From: Cellvibrionales bacterium | GTDB taxonomy: Bacteria > Pseudomonadota > Gammaproteobacteria > Pseudomonadales > JAHEGP01 | DNA length: 11,627 nt | Assembly: GCA_024645065.1 (NCBI GenBank) | Contig: JAHEGP010000081.1 | Coordinates: 1-11,627, forward strand | Reading direction: 5' to 3' | In this document: one piece after another, positions 7,014 to 11,627 of the stretch | How the letters are laid out: every line of letters begins with the position of its first letter | Numbering within the stretch: the first letter of the stretch is position 1 | Position numbers and translations under genes: made by a program | The notes under the pieces: generated by a model | The model's database searches: none | Told to the model about the DNA's origin: nothing | What the model saw: only the letters and a program-made list of their open reading frames with translations

Positions 7014-7502
7014 TCAGGGCCGCACCAGCACGTAGCCCTGGCGGGTCTTCTCAGCGATATAGGCAACCCCCGTCTGGACGTAGGTCAAACCGTCTACCAG
7101 CTCCGGAGCCCGGCCCTTAACCCGCTCCAGGGTGTCCAGGGTGTTTTTGCAGACGACGAAGTGCACGTCACTGACCAGTAAACTCGCTATGCGGGGGGCA
7201 AGCGGGTTGCCGCGCTCATACAACTGGATACCGGGGCCAAAACCGATGATTTCGATATCCACCATATCGGGCCCACCGTAATGTTTGATCAGGTTGTTGG
7301 CCACGTCGAGTACCGCCGCCTGCCTGGCCGGGTCGGCGTCACTCAATTGCAGGATGATATGCTCAACCGCGAAGGGTTTGGCCTCGTTAACCGGCATCTC
7401 GGCCCAGCACTGTGCCGACAACACCAGCGCCAGCAATATGGCCAGCGGGCGCAGCTGCCGCTTAACCTGGATAATTTGCAATACCTGGGTTGTTGCCAAC
7501 AT
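7014..7502 (-). CDS. Exported DsrE-family protein
   Basis: The 162-aa product begins with a signal peptide-like segment (basic KRQLR at 14-18, hydrophobic 19-31, cleavage likely after CWA at 34). The mature part follows the DsrE/DsrF-like pattern: HIILQLSDADPARQAAVLDVANN (starting at 48), IEIIGFGPGIQLYE (83-96), VHFVVCKNTLD (113-123) with the single mature cysteine Cys118, and a final TGVAYIAEKTRQGYVLVRP. DsrE-like proteins bind or move sulfur through such a cysteine, so a periplasmic sulfur-carrier role next to Sox is plausible but unproven. The ATG lies inside soxB: the genes overlap by 41 bp in different frames, suggesting translational coupling. An in-frame TTG seven codons later, with CCAGG just before it, is an alternative start and would give a more compact signal peptide. 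Confidence 0.87.
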   Translation of the reverse strand: MLATTQVLQIIQVKRQLRPLAILLALVLSAQCWAEMPVNEAKPFAVEHIILQLSDADPARQAAVLDVANNLIKHYGGPDMVDIEIIGFGPGIQLYERGNPLAPRIASLLVSDVHFVVCKNTLDTLERVKGRAPELVDGLTYVQTGVAYIAEKTRQGYVLVRP

Positions 7503-9219
7503 TTTTCAGCACCGGCGTATTCAGACGGTCCACCTTAGCGACTTTTTCAGCGCGAAGATAGTCTGCCACTACGTCCCATACCGGGCGCCCGGGTGACTGG
7601 CTGCCGACGGTTGCCCAGCCAGCCACCTTGTAAGAGCGGCTGGCTTCGATGAGCTGGCCGTTATCCAGGCGCATCTCCGAGATACGCTGTCCCATGCTCG
7701 CCAGGGGATCGCATACATAGTTCATACCGGCAACCCTGACCATATCACCACCCTGTTGGTAGAAGGGATCCAGGTTGAAGAGATTGTCACAGACGTCCTC
7801 GAGAATCAGCTTCAGCTCTTCGCCGCGCATCTCCCGCACGTAGGTCTCCGGATAGGTTATACCCGTTTGGTCTAACAGATGCTCCATGGTGATAGACTGC
7901 CCGGGCAACACCGAAGTGCCCCAGCGAAAACCAGGAGACAGGGAAATCTGAGCGCCGAGAACGGCATTCAAGCCCTCGCATATCAGCTGGTCAAAGGTGC
8001 CGTTGAAATTGCCGCGACGATACAAGAGGGAGTCGGCGACCGCCAGCTTTTCACTTAGTGTTTCGCTGTAGGGTGCGCGTACCTTGTCGATATAGGCCTG
8101 CATTTCTGCATCTGCCGGCAGCAGGTTGGCGAACACAGGCAGCAGCCGGTAGCGAACATCCCTGACCCTGCCTTTCGCAATATCCAGATCCAGAACAGCC
8201 AGGAATTTGCCATTCGATCCGGCATTGGTTACCAGGGTTTGACCGCCGGCGTTCTTTACCGGAACAGGTTTTGGCATGCCGTCATGGGTGTGTCCACCCA
8301 GAATCACGTCGATACCGCTGACAACGGAGGCCAGCTTGATATCAACATCCATACCGTTGTGAGACAACAGGATCACCGCATCCGGTTTTTCGGTTGCCCG
8401 TACCTGGTCGACCAGGCTTTGCATGGCCTCGTCGCGGATACCAAATGTCCAGTTGGGAATAAATCGACCGGGGTTGGCTATCGGCGTGTAGGGAAAGGCC
8501 TGCCCGATAATGGCAAGCCGGTGTTCGCCCAATTTTTTGATGGTATAGGGCTTGAAGGCGTATCCCTCATCTTCATCGTAGGCCTCGACACCCTCAAACA
8601 GCGCATCTTCTGTGACCCGAACATTCTGTGCGATAAATTCGCCGTTAAAGGCCTCGATGTTGGCGCGAACCTCCGCGTCGAGATAGGTAAACTCCCAGTG
8701 GCCGGTCATCACGTCAACACCCAGCAGATTACAGGCGTCGACCATATCGCGTCCGCGCGTCCACAGGGCCGTGCCGGACCCCTGCCAGGTATCACCGCCA
8801 TCGAGCAACAGGGTCTTATCTTCGCCGTAGGCGCTACGCAGCCTCTTGACCAGCGTTTGCAGATGGGCGAAGCCACCCACTTTACCGAACCGATGAGCGG
8901 CCTCGGTAAAATTCAGATAGGAGAAGGCGTGCCCTTGTAGGGTGTCGGGGGCATATCCCGCCCACTTTAACAGGGACTCGCCAACCAGATGCGGAGGCCG
9001 GCCCAGCGCATCGGCAAAGCCCAGATTGACACTGGGCTCACGAAAATAAACAGGCATTAACTGGGCGTGGCAATCGGTGAAGTGCAGCAAGCGAGCGTTA
9101 CCAAAAGTATCCAGTTCATAGAGACTCGATGATTCACCCGATCGCGCCAGGGCATTGGCCACAGGCATACCGGCAGCGGAAGCCATTGTCAGCAAGCGAA
9201 GAAATTCCCGTCTATCCAC
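7462..9219 (-). CDS. soxB: Thiosulfohydrolase SoxB
   Basis: SoxB is the periplasmic di-manganese enzyme that hydrolyses the sulfone sulfate from the SoxY-bound intermediate. The 585-aa protein shows a twin-arginine signal (DRREFLRLL, residues 2-10, then ASAAGMPVANALA) and the metallophosphoesterase motifs in order: FTDCH (Asp49, His51), LLDGGDTWQGSG (Asp143), GHWEF (His174), LLSHNGMD (His287) and GGHTHD (His310, His312). The C-terminal 5'-nucleotidase-like domain includes NFNGTFDQLICEGL. GHWEF replaces the GNHEF of ordinary 5'-nucleotidases, as in SoxB proteins. The start is GTG (9219-9217), preceded at 7 nt by a good GAGGTG ribosome-binding site (9232-9227). A hairpin with T-tract lies immediately before that site. 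The 3' end overlaps the DsrE gene by 41 bp. Confidence 0.97.
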   Translation of the reverse strand: MDRREFLRLLTMASAAGMPVANALARSGESSSLYELDTFGNARLLHFTDCHAQLMPVYFREPSVNLGFADALGRPPHLVGESLLKWAGYAPDTLQGHAFSYLNFTEAAHRFGKVGGFAHLQTLVKRLRSAYGEDKTLLLDGGDTWQGSGTALWTRGRDMVDACNLLGVDVMTGHWEFTYLDAEVRANIEAFNGEFIAQNVRVTEDALFEGVEAYDEDEGYAFKPYTIKKLGEHRLAIIGQAFPYTPIANPGRFIPNWTFGIRDEAMQSLVDQVRATEKPDAVILLSHNGMDVDIKLASVVSGIDVILGGHTHDGMPKPVPVKNAGGQTLVTNAGSNGKFLAVLDLDIAKGRVRDVRYRLLPVFANLLPADAEMQAYIDKVRAPYSETLSEKLAVADSLLYRRGNFNGTFDQLICEGLNAVLGAQISLSPGFRWGTSVLPGQSITMEHLLDQTGITYPETYVREMRGEELKLILEDVCDNLFNLDPFYQQGGDMVRVAGMNYVCDPLASMGQRISEMRLDNGQLIEASRSYKVAGWATVGSQSPGRPVWDVVADYLRAEKVAKVDRLNTPVLKNVGNNPGIANYPG

Positions 9220-9232
9220 GAATTGTCACCTC

Positions 9233-9274
9233 AAAAAAATGGCGCTAATAACCGGCTGGTCGTCAGCGCCATTT
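9233..9274 (-). terminator. Intrinsic terminator-like hairpin between soxK and soxB
   Basis: Read on the minus strand, AAATGGCGCT (9274-9265) and AGCGCCATTT (9246-9237) form a perfect 10-bp stem around an 18-nt loop and run straight into T residues down to 9233 (seven Ts at 9239-9233, three of them shared with the stem). The T-tract touches the soxB ribosome-binding site (9232-9227). It has the form of a rho-independent terminator, yet it sits inside the operon, so partial read-through or mRNA 3'-end protection of soxXYZAK is the likely role. Confidence 0.75.
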
Positions 9275-9299
9275 GGCCTATCGTCGAAATAGCCTGACT

Positions 9300-9602
9300 T
9301 TACCTGATTTCGGAGTCACGCCAGTGTTTGGCCTCGTACCGGGACTGGGCGTAGGCCAATTCACCTTGCTTTTTCGCTTCGCCAGCAAGCGTGATCGCCT
9401 TGTCGTAGTCTCCGGCCGCGGCGGCGTCCTGGGCCTTTTGCAGCAATGGTGCCGTGGTGTTCCATTCATACTCGACATCGGCCGCTTTTTTACGGGCCGC
9501 TTCTGCCGCATTGTATGCCGCCTCGAAACCTGCGTTATCGCCTGCTGTTGCCACCGCTGATAGCACCAGCAAAACGGCTGTACATATCGATCTGTTTAGC
9601 AT
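9300..9602 (-). CDS. soxK: SoxXA-binding protein SoxK
   Basis: The 100-aa product has a signal peptide (MLNRSICTAVLLVLSAVATA, cut likely after residue 20) and a mature part of about 80 residues that is almost all alpha-helical and Ala/Lys/Glu-rich: FEAAYNAAEAARKKAADV, then WNTTAPLLQKAQDAAAAGDY, then KAITLAGEAKKQGELAYAQS, ending in YEAKHW. This pattern and its position just after soxA match SoxK (SAXB), the small subunit that joins the SoxAX cytochrome in type III complexes and stimulates its activity. An AAGGAG ribosome-binding site lies 8 nt before the ATG. It starts 22 bp after soxA, and a terminator-like hairpin follows within about 25 bp of its stop. The single cysteine is in the signal peptide. 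Confidence 0.88.
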   Translation of the reverse strand: MLNRSICTAVLLVLSAVATAGDNAGFEAAYNAAEAARKKAADVEYEWNTTAPLLQKAQDAAAAGDYDKAITLAGEAKKQGELAYAQSRYEAKHWRDSEIR

Positions 9603-9624
9603 GATTTATTCTCCTTGTGCCGAT

Positions 9625-10449
9625 TTACTTGCGAGCACCGGGGCCGTTGACTTCCAGGCCATTACTCATATAAGTGAGGAAGTATTCGAGGTTGCGGTAA
9701 GCTTCACCCTGTGCCGGCTGCGGGTTAGCCCTCACTTGCTTGTTACAGCCGTCAAAGCGGCGATGCAGCGTCCCCATCTCGCCCCATTTAGACCGGTACA
9801 CGGGAAAGTGTGTCGGATGACCCAGCGCCGCACTCAACTTGTCGGCGCGAATCTGCATCGACGCATTGCTTACATGACAGTCGGCACAGGAAAAATTAAG
9901 CTGCCCGCGTTTGGAATAGAAATATTGCTTACCCTCTTCATAAGCGGCCAATGCGGGCTTGTCAGGTATGGTGATGTTAAAGATGTTACCCCGCGAAGTG
10001 GAAGCCATATAGGCAGATAGGGAAGCGATGGCTCCTTTTTTGTAGCCCAGCGGTTTCTCGCCATGTTTTTCCCGACATTCATTGATCGCCAACTCCAGCG
10101 TTACCACCTGTTTGCGCGCGCTATCAAAATAGGGATAGTTCTGGCGAATACCCAGGCCGCCTTTGTCGAAGCAGTCGGCATAGCCCTTGCCATTGGCAAA
10201 GCGGGTATTGAACAATTGCTCACCTTCCTCGATGGCAATTTCGTAGGGCGGAAACTCTTCAATATCCAGCCACTGTTCATAGGCATCTTTGTCCAGTGCA
10301 TAGATGCCGTTCACATAACTCTCTGTGGCGACATTGGGAAAGCGCTTGTTAAAATAATTTACAAACGCCTTGCGATCGCTCTCGGGGTCAGCAACGGTAC
10401 TTGAGGCGAAAAGCAAGACGCTCATCGCTGTTATTAGTATTCTAACCAT
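9625..10449 (-). CDS. soxA: Sulfur oxidation cytochrome c SoxA, monoheme form
   Basis: SoxA is the catalytic cytochrome of SoxAX, which oxidatively links thiosulfate to the SoxY cysteine in the periplasm. The 274-aa protein has a signal peptide (about residues 1-20, ending STVA). Only one c-type heme site is present, CADCH at 188-192. Where diheme SoxA has its first CxxCH, this protein has Cys93 (ADCFDKGG) and Cys125 (INECREKHG), probably a structural disulfide. Cys235 in FDGCNKQVRANP matches the heme-ligating, persulfide-carrying active-site cysteine. Other family blocks are GKGYADCF and 'ALGHPTHFPVYRSKWGEMGTLHRR' (spanning about 208-231). An AGGAG ribosome-binding site precedes the ATG. It lies 56 bp after soxZ and 22 bp before soxK; the monoheme type plus soxK points to a type III SoxAXK complex. 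Confidence 0.96.
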   Translation of the reverse strand: MVRILITAMSVLLFASSTVADPESDRKAFVNYFNKRFPNVATESYVNGIYALDKDAYEQWLDIEEFPPYEIAIEEGEQLFNTRFANGKGYADCFDKGGLGIRQNYPYFDSARKQVVTLELAINECREKHGEKPLGYKKGAIASLSAYMASTSRGNIFNITIPDKPALAAYEEGKQYFYSKRGQLNFSCADCHVSNASMQIRADKLSAALGHPTHFPVYRSKWGEMGTLHRRFDGCNKQVRANPQPAQGEAYRNLEYFLTYMSNGLEVNGPGARK

Positions 10450-10493
10450 TGTTCAGCTCCTGTTTCCTGGGACGAGTCAAAAGTGTACTGCGC

Positions 10494-10508
10494 TAGCGAT
10501 CCTCGCTA
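10494..10508 (-). other. Small hairpin across the soxZ stop codon
   Basis: TAGCGA (10494-10499) and TCGCTA (10503-10508) form a perfect 6-bp stem with a 3-nt loop; the stem includes the soxZ TAG stop. No T-run follows. It could slow 3' decay of soxYZ mRNA, or be chance. Confidence 0.3.
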
Positions 10509-10820
10509 TTTCATTACCGCTTCAACAGTGTCGGTTTCACCTTTATTGTCGACCCAGCTGATCTTGACTTTATCACCGCTACTGGCGCCCCTGAACTTAA
10601 ACGAAAAATACGGGTTTTTCGAAACTGCTGGTCCCCAGTTCGCTTTCATCACCACCTTGCCGTTGTGTTCACAGGTGACTTCGGTGATGTGATGCGCGGG
10701 CACTACCTCGCCGGTTTTATCGTCTTTGCGGGTTCCCGTTTCCATCTCGTGTTTGATTAGCGCTTTTACTTCAGCGACGTCATCTTTAACTTTTGCTCGT
10801 ACTTTAATACCGCTGGCCAT
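10506..10820 (-). CDS. soxZ: Sulfur-carrier complex subunit SoxZ
   Basis: SoxZ pairs with SoxY to form the sulfur-carrying heterodimer of the Sox pathway in the periplasm. The 104-aa length is normal for the family. Recognisable blocks are IKVRAKVKDDVAEVKALIKH (5-24), the METGTRKDDKTGEVVPAHHI loop, FKFRGASSGDKVKISWVDNKG and the closing acid-rich strand. It has no signal peptide, as usual: SoxZ is carried out of the cell together with the Tat-exported SoxY. It has no active-site cysteine tail; its only cysteine is in VTCEHNG. An AGGAGA ribosome-binding site precedes the ATG. It lies 21 bp after soxY. Confidence 0.97.
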   Translation of the reverse strand: MASGIKVRAKVKDDVAEVKALIKHEMETGTRKDDKTGEVVPAHHITEVTCEHNGKVVMKANWGPAVSKNPYFSFKFRGASSGDKVKISWVDNKGETDTVEAVMK

Positions 10821-10841
10821 TTCTGATTCTCCTGTCGCCCG

Positions 10842-11288
10842 TTAACCGCCACAACCACCGATAGTGACTTTTACTTCTTTTTCAGTGCTGTAAAGCTTTC
10901 CGTCCGCCTTTACCACCGCAAGCACCGTTGATGTTTTACCCATCTTGATACGCGTTGAAACATCGGCAATAGCACCGGCGCCCAGCTCGAAGGTCGCTGT
11001 CAGAGGGCTTGGATTATCGTCGACGATAATGGCGATCGATTCGACATTGGCCATGTCCGAAGAAACGGTCACGGGCACCACGGCTCCGTTTTCAGCAATA
11101 TCCGGCGCCTTCAACTTCACATCTTCACTTTGACTGAGCTCTGAAGTGCCATAGATTTCCTGCAACGCCTCATTGCGGCTTTTCACTTTGAAGGCTTGCG
11201 CCGGCCAGGCCAGAACAAGGCGGGGAAATGCCATCGCACTGGCAATGATCAACCCGGCTTTTAACAGGTTTCGACGCAGTATTTGCAT
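10842..11288 (-). CDS. soxY: Thiosulfate/sulfur carrier protein SoxY
   Basis: SoxY carries the sulfur intermediates on the cysteine of a flexible C-terminal arm. The 148-aa product ends in VTIGGCGG, the conserved GGCGG swinging arm, with Cys146 as the carrier residue. The N-terminus has a Tat-type signal (LRRNLLKAGLIIASAMAFP, residues 4-22), fitting export of a folded SoxYZ pair. The middle is the usual Ig-like beta sandwich (VVPVTVSSDMANVESIAIIV). Cys146 is the only cysteine, so no competing thiols are present. GAGGAG lies upstream of the ATG. The gene is 25 bp after soxX and 21 bp before soxZ, so the genes are clearly one operon. Confidence 0.97.
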   Translation of the reverse strand: MQILRRNLLKAGLIIASAMAFPRLVLAWPAQAFKVKSRNEALQEIYGTSELSQSEDVKLKAPDIAENGAVVPVTVSSDMANVESIAIIVDDNPSPLTATFELGAGAIADVSTRIKMGKTSTVLAVVKADGKLYSTEKEVKVTIGGCGG

Positions 11289-11313
11289 CTGGCTCGCTCC
11301 TCAATAAATGGGT

Positions 11314-11627
11314 TTACAGCGTATAGATATAATCGACTACCAGGTCGATTTCCTCTTCGGTAAGAATTCTGTGACGACCAAAGGGCGGCATCATACTCCT
11401 GGGATTACGTACTGTGGCGTCCCAGATTTGCGCCCGCAGAGCAGCCTTATCCGGAAATCGCTGCTGCATCTCGACCAGTGGTGGGCCTATTGTACCGGCC
11501 AGCTGGCCATCGTCGGCCGCGTGGCAGGCCAGGCAATTGCCTTTGCTGCGCTCAAAGGCCAGCGCTTTGCCCGCTGCCAGTGAATCGGCATCAGAATACG
11601 CGGTAGCCGGCACCAGCATCGCTGCCA
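11314..11627 (-). CDS. soxX: Sulfur oxidation cytochrome c SoxX (5' end cut by window edge)
   Basis: SoxX is the small monoheme electron-accepting subunit of SoxAX. The visible part, just over 100 residues, contains the end of a signal peptide (LVPATAYS), AAGKALAFERSKGNC, the heme site CLACH (bases 11535-11521), GTIGPPLVEMQQRFPDKAALR, the likely axial methionine in SMMPPFG and the C-terminal ILTEEEIDLVVDYIYTL helix, all typical of SoxX. The frame stays open through the window edge and codes for alanines before the first internal ATG (11619), so the true start lies outside, within the signal peptide. It is the first visible gene of the sox operon; any operon promoter or upstream regulator is beyond this window. 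Confidence 0.95.
   Translation of the reverse strand, partial: AAMLVPATAYSDADSLAAGKALAFERSKGNCLACHAADDGQLAGTIGPPLVEMQQRFPDKAALRAQIWDATVRNPRSMMPPFGRHRILTEEEIDLVVDYIYTL

Noticed and set aside
8239..8940. Long forward open frame (233 codons) opposite soxB.
   Set aside because: It is antisense to a strongly conserved SoxB segment including the metal motifs; no recognisable protein features.

Overview
This window looks like chromosomal DNA from a gammaproteobacterium. That assignment is an inference from the gene families, moderate-to-high GC content and bacterial ribosome-binding sites. Sox, LOV-GGDEF and patatin genes occur together in some marine aerobic heterotrophs, but no rRNA or other marker gene is present to fix the taxon.

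The right half (about 5.66-11.63 kb, minus strand) is a thiosulfate-oxidation (Sox) locus. Read in the direction of transcription it is: soxX (cut by the window edge), soxY, soxZ, soxA (one heme), soxK (SoxXA-binding subunit), soxB, an exported DsrE-family protein overlapping the soxB 3' end, and a YeeE/YedE (TsuA-like) sulfur transporter that appears to have its own sigma70-type promoter. SoxXA(K) would attach thiosulfate to the SoxY C-terminal cysteine (GGCGG tail), SoxB would hydrolyse off the sulfate, and the DsrE protein and YeeE transporter are candidates for handling the remaining or incoming sulfur. No soxCD is visible. A perfect hairpin followed by a T-tract lies directly in front of soxB and could lower soxB expression relative to the upstream genes.

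The left half holds unrelated genes. From the left edge: the C-terminal end of an unidentified CDS; a lipoprotein with Ig-like domains; a 460-bp gap containing the C-terminal remnant of a short-chain dehydrogenase and several GC-rich hairpins; a minus-strand patatin-like phospholipase; a divergently transcribed two-domain VOC (glyoxalase-like) protein; a LOV-GGDEF protein (probable blue-light-controlled diguanylate cyclase); and an exported methyltransferase-like protein that converges on the YeeE gene with only 5 bp between them.

No tRNA, rRNA, CRISPR array, transposase or phage gene was recognised. The most interesting points are the terminator-like element inside the sox operon, the exported DsrE plus YeeE module at its end, the LOV-GGDEF sensor with an altered flavin-site motif, and the methyltransferase-fold protein with a secretion signal.
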